Virus record (IMG/VR): IMGVR_UViG_3300025430_000077
Span: 1 to 32,208 of that record
Length of the DNA: 32,208 bases
Reading direction: 5' to 3' (one strand)
Source of the DNA: a virus
A program made the position numbers and the translations under genes. The notes beneath the pieces were generated by a model, which was not told the DNA's origin, made no database searches, and was given only the letters and a program-made list of their open reading frames with translations. Positions 1 through 8,282 of the stretch are shown here, one piece after another (position 1 is the first letter of the stretch; each line of letters opens with the position of its first letter).

Positions 1-93
1 CCCGCCCATGGTGTTTTGCGCACGCCCTAGGTTGGCGAATTCCTAAGAGGGCCCAACTTCAGCGAGATCGTCCGCAGAATTTGAGGTTCGACC

Positions 94-762
94 TTGCCCG
101 AACGACCTTCGAAATGCGCCGAATGCGACGCTGAACTCACAAATCGGGCCACTCGAGGCCGGCCAAGGCTTTACTGCAAAGACCCGTGCCGACGAGCTGC
201 GGATCTTCGACGCACAAACGAGCGCAACACTTGGCGAAGGCGCATCAAGTGCACGGTTTGCGGTGTCAGGTACCAGGCAAACAGCATTTCGCAGTTGTAT
301 TGCGGCAAAGAGTGTCGGTACGCAGCGACCGCCGCTCGACGTCGAGCAAATACCCCAGAACGACCTCGGTGCCGTGATTGTGGCGGTTCTATGGTCGGTC
401 GACCACCGATGGCGTTCTATTGCAAACCGTGCTCCAAAGCGCACGAATACGCCGAGCAGCAACGGTCGAAGGGCCACACGCATCGACGCCGGATGCAACC
501 AGGCGCCGTGTTCGTTGAGTTCGACACTCGCTCAGTGTTCATGCGAGACAACTGGACCTGTCAAATCTGCGACGAGAAGGTCGACCCTGAGCTGCAATAT
601 CCAGATCCGCTCTCGGCAAGCCTCGACCACATCGTTCCGTTGTCCAAAAGTGGCGATCACTCGCAAGACAACAGCCAATTGGCACATCTGGTCTGCAATT
701 TCCGAAAGGGGAACCGTGGCCAACCCGCCCAAGCCGCTCGAGGAGAAGCGCAGACGGGGTAA
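94..762 (+). CDS. HNH endonuclease with N-terminal zinc knuckles
   Basis: Predicted HNH nuclease of 222 residues. The C-terminal domain (about 147-208) has the HNH layout: a CxxC pair (C156, C159), L-D-H (D178, H179), an asparagine (N193), then LAHLVCNFRKGNRG. The first 120 residues hold about six Cys pairs (C8/C11, C28/C32, C53/C56, C70/C74, C93/C96, C110/C113), which look like tandem zinc knuckles for DNA binding. HNH proteins beside the terminase genes are common in long-tailed phages and are known in several to support genome-end cleavage by the terminase; that role is inferred from position here. The start is TTG 94: an in-frame TGA lies at 82 and a GAGG ribosome site sits at 83-86. The gene overlaps the small terminase gene by 47 bp. 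Confidence 0.85.
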   Translation: MPERPSKCAECDAELTNRATRGRPRLYCKDPCRRAADLRRTNERNTWRRRIKCTVCGVRYQANSISQLYCGKECRYAATAARRRANTPERPRCRDCGGSMVGRPPMAFYCKPCSKAHEYAEQQRSKGHTHRRRMQPGAVFVEFDTRSVFMRDNWTCQICDEKVDPELQYPDPLSASLDHIVPLSKSGDHSQDNSQLAHLVCNFRKGNRGQPAQAARGEAQTG

Positions 763-1285
763 TCCGGGCCATCAGAAACTGCCGGCGAAGTCAAAGACCA
801 TCGCCCTCGCCCCGGCAAACGGCGTCCCGCCCCTGCCAATCGCAATGGCTGAAGATCACGTTGCCAAGGGCACTTGGGAGCGCATCTGGACCTCGGAAGC
901 CCAACGGTGGCTCTCCCCGAAGGTCGACAGCCTGATCGTTGAGTCGATCTGCTACTTGGTTTCGGAAATCGAGCATCTGCGAGGCCTCGCACGACAACCG
1001 CTCCTTGAGGAGCCGATTGTCACTCCAACTGGTCACCTGGTCGGGACCAAGTTGGTCGCAAACCCTGCGGTCAACATGCTTCGCAAGGCGCAAGCGCAGT
1101 TGACGAAGGAGCTCTCAGACCTTGGCTTCAACCCCACAGCAAGGAGCAGGCTCGGCCTCGCCGAAGTCAAGCGCGAAAGCGTCCTCCAGCAACTCCTCGC
1201 CGGCCAAGGCAGCAACCGCCGCCAAGAAAGCGACCAAACCCCGGTCATCGAAGCCGAAATCATCGACATCGCCGCTGACCGTTGA
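716..1285 (+). CDS. terS: Terminase small subunit, P27-like
   Basis: Predicted small terminase subunit (189 aa), which recognises phage DNA and loads the large subunit for packaging. The N-terminus carries RRGNPGHQKLP, resembling the conserved GNPG motif of the P27 small-terminase family. Helical segments follow (about 48-85 and 110-135), and the C-terminus is acidic. The GTG at 716 was chosen because AAAGGGG sits just before it; the open frame continues upstream but there only shadows the HNH gene. Its last 164 bases overlap the proposed large terminase start. Family call fairly confident; the DNA site it binds is not visible. Confidence 0.8.
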   Translation: MANPPKPLEEKRRRGNPGHQKLPAKSKTIALAPANGVPPLPIAMAEDHVAKGTWERIWTSEAQRWLSPKVDSLIVESICYLVSEIEHLRGLARQPLLEEPIVTPTGHLVGTKLVANPAVNMLRKAQAQLTKELSDLGFNPTARSRLGLAEVKRESVLQQLLAGQGSNRRQESDQTPVIEAEIIDIAADR

Positions 1286-2795
1286 CGGCTGGCCTCCGCT
1301 GTACGTCTCGCCAGTGCCCCACGAGGACATCCTGCGAGGTGACGGGCCCGACGTCATCAAGCGCATTGAGGCGCTGTGCACGATCTCCAAGGACGTGCTG
1401 GGTGGCCAAGCCGGCGACCCCATGGTGCTTCGTCCCTGGCAGAAGCAACTGATCTACCGCCTGTTCGCTCGTCGAGCAGACGGAAAGCGCCGGCACCGAG
1501 TCGCTCTGATCGGGATGCCCCGGAAGAACGGCAAGTCCGGCATCGGAGCCGCCTTCGCCCTCGATGGCTTGCTGTTCGACGGCCGAGGTTCCGAAGTGTT
1601 CTCCGCAGCTGCGGAGAAGGAGCAGGCCAAGATCGTCTTCAACGACGTGAAGGCCATGGTCAAGCGGTCCGAGGAGTTGTCCGAGGCCTGCGTACCCATG
1701 CGAGACGTCATCGACGTCCCGTCAACCGGTTCGGTGTACCGAGCCCTGTCTGCGGAGGCCTACTCCAAGGAAGGTCTCAACATCTCGAGGGCCATCGTTG
1801 ATGAGCTGCACGCTCACAAGACTGAAGACCTTTGGAACGTGCTCACGCTCGGCACCGGTGCTCGTTCTGAGCCCATGGTGATCGCCATCACCACCGCCGG
1901 CACTACAACCGACCAGACCGGCGAAGAGTCGATCTGCTACCGGCTCTACCAGTACGGCGTGGAAATCGCTGAAGGCCGGCACGTCGACGACTCGTTCTTC
2001 TTCTGCTGGTGGGGAGCGCGAGACGACGCTGACTTCTCCGACCCGGAGGTCTGGAAGGCCGCCAACCCCGGCTACGGCGACATTATGAACCCCGAGGACA
2101 TCGCCGACGCCTACAAGCGGACGCGTCCTAACGAGTTCAGAACCAAGCGCCTCAACCAGTGGGTCACGAGCACCGAGTCCTACCTGCCCCAAGGCGCCTG
2201 GGCGAAGTGCGCAGCGCCCGACCGAGTGGTTGACGCCAAGACCAAGGTCATTCTCGCCTTCGACGGTTCGCTGAACCACGACACCACAGCCCTCGTTGGC
2301 TGCACCGTTGAGGAGAAGCCGCACATCTTCAAGGTGTTCTGCTGGGAACGGCCGTTCGACGCCGACCCTGCGTGGCACGTCCCGGTCATGGACGTCGAGG
2401 AGACCATTCGGGAGTTCTGCCGGACCCACAACGTCGTCGAAATCGTGGCCGACACCCACCGATGGGAACGCTCGCTGCAAGTGCTGGCCGACGAAGGCCT
2501 GCCGATGGTCGAGTTCCCACAGTCCGACGAGCGCATGGTGAAGGCCACCGAGCGCCTGTACGAAGCCGTGGTCGACGAGTTGATCACCCACGATGGCGAC
2601 GAGCTGCTGGCTCGCCACATCGGGAACGCTCGAACTCGCCTGACCAACCGAGGAATCCGCCTCACCAAAGCAACCAAGAAGTCGCCCCTCAAGATCGACC
2701 TTGCCGTTGCCGCCGTTATGGCGTTCGGTACGTCTTCCAACGTGAAGTCGCCGCCGAAGCCACGCATCTTCAACTTCTCTGACCTACTCGGTTAG
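1122..2795 (+). CDS. terL: Terminase large subunit
   Basis: Packaging motor ATPase and nuclease (557 aa as annotated). Walker A is GMPRKNGKS (131-139) and Walker B AIVDE (224-228). The C-terminal RNase H-like nuclease shows LAFDGS with D381, EIVADTHRW, and KIDLAVAAVMA with a late Asp. The folded part begins near GWPPLYVSPVP (residue 56). No ATG lies upstream of it in frame. TTG 1122, preceded by AAGGAG at 1106-1111, is the best-supported start and gives a 55-residue Ala/Ser/Lys-rich leader read from DNA that also encodes the end of the small terminase. GTG 1314 is possible but lacks a ribosome site and would cut into the domain. Confidence 0.93.
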   Translation: MASTPQQGAGSASPKSSAKASSSNSSPAKAATAAKKATKPRSSKPKSSTSPLTVDGWPPLYVSPVPHEDILRGDGPDVIKRIEALCTISKDVLGGQAGDPMVLRPWQKQLIYRLFARRADGKRRHRVALIGMPRKNGKSGIGAAFALDGLLFDGRGSEVFSAAAEKEQAKIVFNDVKAMVKRSEELSEACVPMRDVIDVPSTGSVYRALSAEAYSKEGLNISRAIVDELHAHKTEDLWNVLTLGTGARSEPMVIAITTAGTTTDQTGEESICYRLYQYGVEIAEGRHVDDSFFFCWWGARDDADFSDPEVWKAANPGYGDIMNPEDIADAYKRTRPNEFRTKRLNQWVTSTESYLPQGAWAKCAAPDRVVDAKTKVILAFDGSLNHDTTALVGCTVEEKPHIFKVFCWERPFDADPAWHVPVMDVEETIREFCRTHNVVEIVADTHRWERSLQVLADEGLPMVEFPQSDERMVKATERLYEAVVDELITHDGDELLARHIGNARTRLTNRGIRLTKATKKSPLKIDLAVAAVMAFGTSSNVKSPPKPRIFNFSDLLG

Positions 2796-2808
2796 TCCAG
2801 GAGGCTCC

Positions 2809-2973
2809 GTGACCCTCGCCATCGTGCTCGAGCTCATCGGTGCCGCCCTGCTTCTTGCCGGGATCGCCCTGTTCAGCGTCCCAGCGGCGTTCATCTGTGG
2901 AGGAATCCTCATGCTCGCTCTCGGCCTGTATCTCGACGTGAAGGTCGCCAAGTCAACGACGGGAACCAACTGA
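2809..2973 (+). CDS. Small two-helix membrane protein
   Basis: A 54-residue protein with two hydrophobic stretches, about 4-22 and 25-43 (the first includes LIGAALLLAGIALFSV), and a short charged tail. It starts at GTG 2809 directly after a strong AGGAGG (2799-2804) and ends one base before the portal start, so it is well placed in the packaging operon. Small membrane proteins at this position occur in other actinophages; their role is not known to me. No catalytic motif is visible. Confidence 0.75.
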   Translation: MTLAIVLELIGAALLLAGIALFSVPAAFICGGILMLALGLYLDVKVAKSTTGTN

Positions 2974-2974
2974 C

Positions 2975-4243
2975 GTGGGACTGATCAGCGCCGCTCTCCG
3001 CCGCACAGGAGCCGTCTCCGAGGTCCGTGGAGCCAACCCACAACTCCCGTGGGGCGATACCACGCCTCCGACCAACGGCATGCTCGCCATGCCGGTCGCT
3101 GGCACCTCGATCAACGAGAAGTCCGCTCAGGCCATCTCCGCCGTCGCCACTGCGGTCTCCATCCTGAGCGACGCCGTCGCTACCCTGCCGATCCGGCAGT
3201 ACGTCGGCACGGGACCCGAGAAAGTCGAGGTCGAACTCGCTCCGGTGGTCGCTCAACCGTGGTCTGAGGTCTCCCGCCTCGACTTCATCGACCAAGTCGT
3301 GCGCTCCATGGCCCTTCGAGGCAACGCATGGGGACAAGTTGTGCAGCGTGACCGTCGTGGGTACCCCACGCAGGTCATTCTCATACACCCTGACCAGATC
3401 CACGTTCGTCGTGACGCCGTAAGTGGCCAGATGATTGTGATGGCCGGTCAGGTTGAGATCGAACCCGACGATGTGTTCCACATCCCGTACCACATGAGCC
3501 CCGGATCGCTCATTGGCCTCAATCCCATTGAGGTGCACCGCAACACTCTCGGCCTCGCTCGAGCGGCTGACCTGTCGGCCGGCTCATTTTTCGCCAACTC
3601 CTCACGCCCCGATGGCGTGCTCAAGGTGAACAGCGACCTCGACGAGGACGAAGCACGCCTCCTCGCCCAGAAGTGGATGCAGAGCCACCAGGGCATCGGC
3701 AACGCCTACATGCCGGCGGTGCTCACCGGCGACGTCGAGTGGCAGCAAATCTCCATCTCGCCCAAGGACGCTCAGTTCCTCGAGACCCGGCAATACAGCC
3801 GTTCGGAGATCTTCTCGCTGTTCCGCATCCCACCGCACATGGGCGGCGACGTCGACCGCACGACAAGCTGGGGAACCGGCATCGAGCAGCAGGAAATCGG
3901 ATTCGTGCGCAACACCCTCATGGGCTACCTGCGCCGCATCGAGGACGCCTTCACGGCGCTCACCCCTCGAGGCAACTACGTCAAGTTCGACCTGACCCAC
4001 CGGCTCCGTGGCGACACGCTGCAACGGTGGCAGGCCTACGCCGTCGCACGCACCCTTGGCGCTATCACCATCGACGACGTGCGCATCGCGGAGGACATGC
4101 CTCCGTTCGGCACCGAGTGGTCCACGAACCCCATGGCTCCGCTCAACTCAGCACAGAACGGCTCGCTCGTGTCACCAGGCGAAGCCGCCCCGAACCCCAT
4201 GGGCGCCGACAAGGCCGCTCAGAAGTCACCGTCCGGCCAATAG
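2975..4243 (+). CDS. Portal protein, HK97 type
   Basis: Predicted portal protein (422 aa), the dodecameric ring at the capsid vertex through which DNA passes and on which packaging and head-tail joining occur. It has the order of an HK97-family portal: an alpha/beta start with SVAT-like VATAVSILSDAVATLP (about 54-70), a middle IPYHMSPGSLIGLNPIE, and the stem/crown section IPPHMGGDVDRTTSWGTGIE followed by QQEIGFVRNTLMGYL. The C-terminal 30 residues are Pro/Ala-rich and probably disordered. The start is GTG 2975, two bases after the previous stop. Length is typical of the family. Confidence 0.93.
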   Translation: MGLISAALRRTGAVSEVRGANPQLPWGDTTPPTNGMLAMPVAGTSINEKSAQAISAVATAVSILSDAVATLPIRQYVGTGPEKVEVELAPVVAQPWSEVSRLDFIDQVVRSMALRGNAWGQVVQRDRRGYPTQVILIHPDQIHVRRDAVSGQMIVMAGQVEIEPDDVFHIPYHMSPGSLIGLNPIEVHRNTLGLARAADLSAGSFFANSSRPDGVLKVNSDLDEDEARLLAQKWMQSHQGIGNAYMPAVLTGDVEWQQISISPKDAQFLETRQYSRSEIFSLFRIPPHMGGDVDRTTSWGTGIEQQEIGFVRNTLMGYLRRIEDAFTALTPRGNYVKFDLTHRLRGDTLQRWQAYAVARTLGAITIDDVRIAEDMPPFGTEWSTNPMAPLNSAQNGSLVSPGEAAPNPMGADKAAQKSPSGQ

Positions 4244-4251
4244 GAGGCTCC

Positions 4252-5031
4252 ATGGACACCCTCGAAGTCGCTCCCCTTGAGAACCTGCGTTCCGTCCGAG
4301 ACGACCTGCGCAACGTGCGTGAATCCCGTCGTGTTGCCACGACCGGTTTCGAGCTGCGTGAGGTGCCGAACGGCACCGGCGGATCAGACCTGATCTACAC
4401 CGGCTACGCCTGCGTGACCAACGCCGACTACGAGATGGAGGACATGCTCGGTCCGTGGACTGAGCGCGTCGCCCAAGGTGCGTTCCGTCGCACGCTCGGC
4501 GAACAGCCCGACGTCAACTTCCTGATCAACCACGAAGGCATGGCGCTCGCTCGCACCAAGCCTGGCACCCTTCGCCTGTCCGAGGACTTTACCGGTCTGC
4601 TCACCGAAGCACGCCTCGACCCCATGAACCCGCAGGTCGTTGCCCTCCGCTCCGCCGTCGAGCGCGGGGACATCGACGAAATGTCCTTCGCCTTCCGGGT
4701 CACCAGCCAAGTGTGGAACGAGGACTACACCGACCGGTCCATCACCGAAGTGAACCTTCACCACGGTGACGTTTCCGCCGTGAACTACGGCGCGAACCCT
4801 CACACCGCCGGCCTCGTTTCGCTCCGTGGCGAGGCTGGCCGTGAGGCGTCTGCCGAGCAGCTCGTTGAGGCGCTCGACTCCCTGATCTCCCGAGGCGAAC
4901 TGACCGACGAGGTGCTTCTGGCACTTGACGAGCGGTTCGCACTCATCCGTTCGCTGGCTCCCGCAGCCATCGAGCCGGTGCGCAACGACCTCGAGGTCGC
5001 ACGTCGCCGGTTGGCGCTCCTCAGCGCCTAG
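4252..5031 (+). CDS. Prohead maturation protease, HK97/S78 family
   Basis: Predicted capsid maturation protease (259 aa), which trims the capsid protein's delta domain after prohead assembly. Visible landmarks are INHEGMALA with the candidate catalytic His (H94), DEMSFAFRV with the candidate Ser (S145), and HHGDVSAVNYGANPHT, matching the family's conserved DVS-V-YPA region. The C-terminal 60 residues are charged and helical, as expected for a scaffold-like segment. ATG 4252 follows AGGAGG at 4242-4247; the longer open frame upstream only shadows the portal gene. Confidence 0.9.
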   Translation: MDTLEVAPLENLRSVRDDLRNVRESRRVATTGFELREVPNGTGGSDLIYTGYACVTNADYEMEDMLGPWTERVAQGAFRRTLGEQPDVNFLINHEGMALARTKPGTLRLSEDFTGLLTEARLDPMNPQVVALRSAVERGDIDEMSFAFRVTSQVWNEDYTDRSITEVNLHHGDVSAVNYGANPHTAGLVSLRGEAGREASAEQLVEALDSLISRGELTDEVLLALDERFALIRSLAPAAIEPVRNDLEVARRRLALLSA

Positions 5032-5174
5032 TTCGCAGTACCCGCAGTACCGATTCGCGCCAGCACCCTGCGCCCCAACGTAAGCACCGCCACTGCGGTC
5101 CCCTGCCTTGGAGTTCGTTCGGCAGCAGCCCGATGAACCAACCAACCCAACTACTTCTTGAAAGGAAGTGAGCC
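5032..5174 (+). promoter_or_regulatory. Leader region before capsid gene
   Basis: A 143 bp gap without a convincing gene, unusual in an operon otherwise packed with overlaps. Apart from the capsid ribosome site AAAGGAAG near 5161, no clear -35/-10 pair is seen. The length suggests an untranslated leader or processing site for the capsid message; this is inference from spacing only. Confidence 0.3.
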
Positions 5175-6569
5175 ATGTCTCTTATCGAGACGCTGCGCGC
5201 CGAGCGCACAACCAAGGCTGAGCGTGGAGAAGCAATCCTCGCCGCAGCCGAGAGCCGTGACGGCTCGTTCACCGACGAAGAGCGCGTTGAGTTCGACGGT
5301 CTGACCGCCGAGCTGCGTGACCTCGCCGACCGCATCGCCGACATTGAGGCTGTGACCGAGGCCCGCAAGGCCGCCGCCGGCGCTGCCCCCGTTGTCTCCG
5401 TCAAAGCCGAGCCGCTCACCTACGAGCGCCACGCCCCGACCTCCTACTACGCCGACCTCGCCCTCGCCGAATCCGGCGTTGGCCGTGGCAACCCCGGCGA
5501 AGCGCGTGCCCGCCTCGAGCGCCACGCACAGGAGATGGACGTCGAACTCGCTCGTCGCAGCGCCAAGCGCAGCACCGAGCAGCGTGCCGCTGTGCAGGGT
5601 GCCTCGTTCGAGCGTCGTGCCGCTAGCTCGACGACCGGTTCCGCCGGCTACTTCATCCCGCCGTTGTGGCTCGAAGACCAGTGGATCAAGTACCTCCGCT
5701 TCGGTCGCCCTTTCGTGAACTCCCTTCGTCAGGTTGACCTGCCCGAAGGCACGAACTCGATCAACATCCCGTCGGTGACCACCGGTACGTCCGCTGCCAT
5801 CCAGACCGCAGACAACGCCAACGTGTCGTCCACGGACCTCGTTGCCAGCTACGTCAACGCTCCGGTTCGCACCATCGCCGGCCAAGAGGACATCAGCCTC
5901 CAGCTGCTCGAGCAGGCTCCGAACGGGCTCCTCGACCAGGTGATCTTCCAGGACCTCGCATCCGCCTACAACCAGGCGTGTGACTTGCAGGCGCTCGCCG
6001 GCACCGGGTCCAGTGGCCAGATCACGGGTATCCACGCTCTGTCGGGCACCAACTCGGTGACCTTCACGGCGGCCACCCCCGCTGGGTACCAGATGTTCAC
6101 GCCTGCGCTCCAAGCGGTCTCGCAGATTGCCAAGAACCGCAAGCGCGTCGACGGCGTGACGCTGTGGATGACCCCGAGCCGCTACTTCTGGCTCGTTGGT
6201 TCGCTCGACAGCCAGAACCGTCCGCTCGTCGTGCCGTCGCAGGTCGCCTTCAACACGATGGCAACCTCCGAGGCCGCAGCTGCCGAGGGCTACGTCGCCA
6301 ACTTCTCGACCGGTGTCCCCGTCGCCATCGACGGAAACATCGCCTCGAACTACGGCGCTAGCACCAACCAGGACGAGGTCTACGCCGTGCGCGGTGACGA
6401 CCTGCTCTGGTTCGAAGGTTCGATGCGCATGCGCGTCCTGCCCGAGGTGCTCTCCGGCACGCTCGGCGTCCGCTTCCAGGTCTACAACTACGTCGCGTTC
6501 CTCCCCCGGTACGCCTCGTCGGTGTCGGTCATCAGCGGAACCGGCCTCACGGCTCCGACCGGCTACTAG
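5175..6569 (+). CDS. Major capsid protein, HK97 fold
   Basis: Predicted major capsid protein (464 aa). The first about 110 residues are charged and helical (repeated Glu/Arg runs such as RTTKAERGEAILAAAESR), typical of an HK97 delta scaffold domain that the upstream protease would remove. The mature shell begins around SSTTGSAGYFIPPLWLEDQW (about 150), a hallmark of actinophage HK97-type capsids, and continues with QVDLPEGTNSINIPSV and the C-terminal RMRVLPEVLSGTLGVRFQVYNYV. The start ATG 5175 follows AAAGGAAG. The gene stands alone, with a 143 bp gap before it and a hairpin cluster after it, which fits strong separate expression. Confidence 0.95.
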   Translation: MSLIETLRAERTTKAERGEAILAAAESRDGSFTDEERVEFDGLTAELRDLADRIADIEAVTEARKAAAGAAPVVSVKAEPLTYERHAPTSYYADLALAESGVGRGNPGEARARLERHAQEMDVELARRSAKRSTEQRAAVQGASFERRAASSTTGSAGYFIPPLWLEDQWIKYLRFGRPFVNSLRQVDLPEGTNSINIPSVTTGTSAAIQTADNANVSSTDLVASYVNAPVRTIAGQEDISLQLLEQAPNGLLDQVIFQDLASAYNQACDLQALAGTGSSGQITGIHALSGTNSVTFTAATPAGYQMFTPALQAVSQIAKNRKRVDGVTLWMTPSRYFWLVGSLDSQNRPLVVPSQVAFNTMATSEAAAAEGYVANFSTGVPVAIDGNIASNYGASTNQDEVYAVRGDDLLWFEGSMRMRVLPEVLSGTLGVRFQVYNYVAFLPRYASSVSVISGTGLTAPTGY

Positions 6570-6578
6570 TCGGCCCCA

Positions 6579-6597
6579 ACTGAGCTCACAACTCAGT
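6579..6597 (+). other. Short hairpin after capsid stop
   Basis: Inverted repeat ACTGAG/CTCAGT with a 7-base loop, ten bases after the capsid stop codon. It is the first of three consecutive stem-loops in this gap. Confidence 0.55.
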
Positions 6598-6608
6598 GCG
6601 TCACCCCT

Positions 6609-6626
6609 CGAGACCTTTGGGTCTCG
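6609..6626 (+). other. Second post-capsid hairpin
   Basis: Perfect 7 bp stem CGAGACC/GGTCTCG with loop TTTG. The stem can lengthen by pairing the preceding CACCCC run with the GGGTGGG that follows, but that GGGTGGG is also the outer arm of the next hairpin, so the extended forms compete. Confidence 0.65.
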
Positions 6627-6674
6627 GGTGGGTGCGCAGAGCGCCGTAATGCTTCGGCGCTCTGCGGACCCACC
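6627..6674 (+). terminator. Long 20 bp stem-loop after capsid gene
   Basis: The outer arms GGTGGGT (6627-6633) and ACCCACC (6668-6674) and inner arms CGCAGAGCGCCG (6635-6646) and CGGCGCTCTGCG (6655-6666) form a stem of 7+12 bp with one G-G mismatch and an 8-base loop. No U-tract follows, so it may be a transcription attenuator or a 3' end stabiliser for capsid mRNA rather than a classic terminator. Downstream tail genes still need readthrough or processing. Confidence 0.7.
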
Positions 6675-6706
6675 AGTCCACCCATCAAACACGGAGAAGA
6701 ACCCCC

Positions 6707-6967
6707 ATGGACATGACCACCATTCAGGAAGCCACACCCGTTGAGCGCGCCAAGTCCTACTACCAAGGCTTGAAGAACGAGTACGACCACGTCAAGGGTC
6801 TCGTTGAGCACGTCGTCGGCGAAGTGAAGACCGCCACCGAGCAGCGCGTCAAGGACATCGAAGCCGAACTCGCTCGCATCGAGACCGAACTCGGCATCAA
6901 GCCCGGCACCCACGTCAAGGAAGTCGCAGCACCTGCCGCCAAGACCGCAGCTGCGCCGACTGCCTAG
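6707..6967 (+). CDS. Small coiled-coil protein, unknown function
   Basis: An 86-residue charged protein, almost all helix (residues 10-65, including VKDIEAELARIETELG), ending in an Ala/Pro-rich tail (KEVAAPAAKTAAAPTA). ATG 6707 is preceded by GGAGAAG. It lies between the capsid and connector genes, where decoration, scaffold and head-completion proteins are found, but no specific family is recognised. The Ala/Pro tail resembles that of the 58-residue protein at 8755. Confidence 0.7.
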   Translation: MDMTTIQEATPVERAKSYYQGLKNEYDHVKGLVEHVVGEVKTATEQRVKDIEAELARIETELGIKPGTHVKEVAAPAAKTAAAPTA

Positions 6968-6969
6968 TC

Positions 6970-7326
6970 ATGTCGAGCACCCTGACTATCACCGGCCAAG
7001 TTGTCGGCATGCCGACCGGCGAGAAGATCATCGGTCCATTGTCGGCCACGAACGGCACGACGGTCGGAACGGTGGCTGACGTCACCCTGGCATCTGGCGA
7101 CAACACCATCGCCATTCCCTCGGGCACTATCGCTGCGCTCATCGTCATTCCGTCCTCGGTCACGCAGACCATCAAGGTCCGCACCAACTTGGACAGCGGC
7201 GGAGTGACCATTGGCAACCCCGTCTACGCCCCGTTCGTAGCACTCCCCTTGCCCTCGTCTGCGACGTCGCTGGTCATCAACGCCAGCGCCGCCACGACCG
7301 GCACAACCGAGGTCACGTTCATCTGA
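6970..7326 (+). CDS. Predicted beta-rich head protein, unknown function
   Basis: A 118-residue protein rich in Thr, Val, Ser and Ile with alternating hydrophobic residues, suggesting a beta-sandwich (for example LTITGQVVGMPTGEKIIG and AALIVIPSSVTQTIKV). No Cys and few charges. The position after the capsid suggests a decoration or head-associated protein; no family is recognised. ATG 6970 follows the previous stop by two bases and its TGA overlaps the next ATG by one base. Confidence 0.65.
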   Translation: MSSTLTITGQVVGMPTGEKIIGPLSATNGTTVGTVADVTLASGDNTIAIPSGTIAALIVIPSSVTQTIKVRTNLDSGGVTIGNPVYAPFVALPLPSSATSLVINASAATTGTTEVTFI

Positions 7327-8282
7327 TGCCAAATCCTGGGTACGACTTCGTCATTCGGCAGGGCGACACCAAGCCTGCACTGACCTACACGCTGACCGAT
7401 GCGACAGGTGCGGCGCTCAACCTCACCGGCGCCACGGTCAACTTCGTGATGCGTACCCTGACCTCAAGCACGCCGGCAATCAACGCCAGCGCCACGGTGA
7501 CCAACGCTTCGGCCGGCACCGTGTCGTTCTCGTTCTCCGGCACTCAAACCGCTACGGCGGGACAGTTCATGGCGAACTTCGTCGTGACCTACGGCGATGG
7601 TTCCATCCAGACCGCTCCGGCCGACGGCTACATCGACGTGCTCGTCGAGGAGAACCTGACAACCGCAGGTGGCAACCTGATCATCTCGCTCGCTGAGGCG
7701 AAGGACTACCTGAATATCCCGGCGACCATGAAGACCGACGACGCCAAGATCGTGCGCATGATCAAGGGCCTCGGCCCCGTCGTTGAGTTCATCGTCGGCC
7801 CCGTGATCCAGAAGGTTGTTGAGGAATGGCACGACGGCGGCACTGACACCGTCATCCTGCGTCAGCGTCCGGTCTCGGCCGTGATCGCCGTGACCGAGTA
7901 CGTCGGACCGATTGCGTGGCCCCTCGCCATCATCCAAGACCCGAGCCACGGTCAGATCTACAGCTGCGAGGTCGAACTCGCCACTGGTCGCATCGTCCGT
8001 CGCACCGTCGGCGGTGGCACCACGGCGTTCACGCCGGGTCGCCAGACCGTGCAGGTGTCCTACTACGCCGGCCGGGCAACCATTGAGCCCAATATCACGC
8101 TCGGCGCCCTCGAGCTGCTGCGCGTGAACTACAGCCAAACGCAGCGTCGACGCCCGCAGATCGGCATCCCCGGCTACGAGGTCGACGACCAAGAGCCCGG
8201 ACGCGAGATCATGGGCTTCTTCGTTCCGAACCGTGTTCGTGAGCTGCTGCTGCCATCCAAGAAGCCACCGGCGGTCTTCTAG
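7326..8282 (+). CDS. Ig-like (BppU-N-like) domain fused to head-tail adaptor
   Basis: A 318-residue protein that reads as two joined units. Residues 1-112 (RQGDTKPALTYTLTDATG, NLTGATVNFVMR, then ADGYIDVLVEE) resemble the beta-sandwich found at the N-terminus of BppU-type baseplate proteins and in stand-alone actinophage virion proteins. From about residue 118 (LIISLAEAKDYLNIP, KIVRMIKGLGPVVEFIVGPV) it resembles gp6-type head-tail connectors, ending with the helix LGALELLRVNYSQTQRRRPQ. The adaptor ring binds below the portal. The fusion puts a surface-type domain on the neck; each half is usually encoded alone. Start and stop overlap both neighbours by one base. Confidence 0.75.
   Translation: MPNPGYDFVIRQGDTKPALTYTLTDATGAALNLTGATVNFVMRTLTSSTPAINASATVTNASAGTVSFSFSGTQTATAGQFMANFVVTYGDGSIQTAPADGYIDVLVEENLTTAGGNLIISLAEAKDYLNIPATMKTDDAKIVRMIKGLGPVVEFIVGPVIQKVVEEWHDGGTDTVILRQRPVSAVIAVTEYVGPIAWPLAIIQDPSHGQIYSCEVELATGRIVRRTVGGGTTAFTPGRQTVQVSYYAGRATIEPNITLGALELLRVNYSQTQRRRPQIGIPGYEVDDQEPGREIMGFFVPNRVRELLLPSKKPPAVF

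Noticed and set aside
1-93. Cohesive-end (cos) site at the left edge
   Set aside because: The position before the HNH and terminase genes is right, but no defined overhang or repeat can be shown from one window.
1722-2618. 298-codon - strand frame within the large terminase gene
   Set aside because: It lies wholly inside a gene with clear ATPase and nuclease motifs and has no domain of its own.
3673-4251. Long N-terminal extension of the protease frame
   Set aside because: It is an Arg/His/Pro-rich shadow of the portal gene; AGGAGG before ATG 4252 sets the start.
5151-6737. 528-codon open frame on the - strand across the capsid gene
   Set aside because: It is a GC-rich shadow of the capsid gene: composition is Val/Gly/Arg-skewed, no ribosome site, no recognisable domain.
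8227-8239. Second SOS-like palindrome CGAAC-N3-GTTCG
   Set aside because: The spacer is three bases instead of four and it lies inside a coding region, far from any start.
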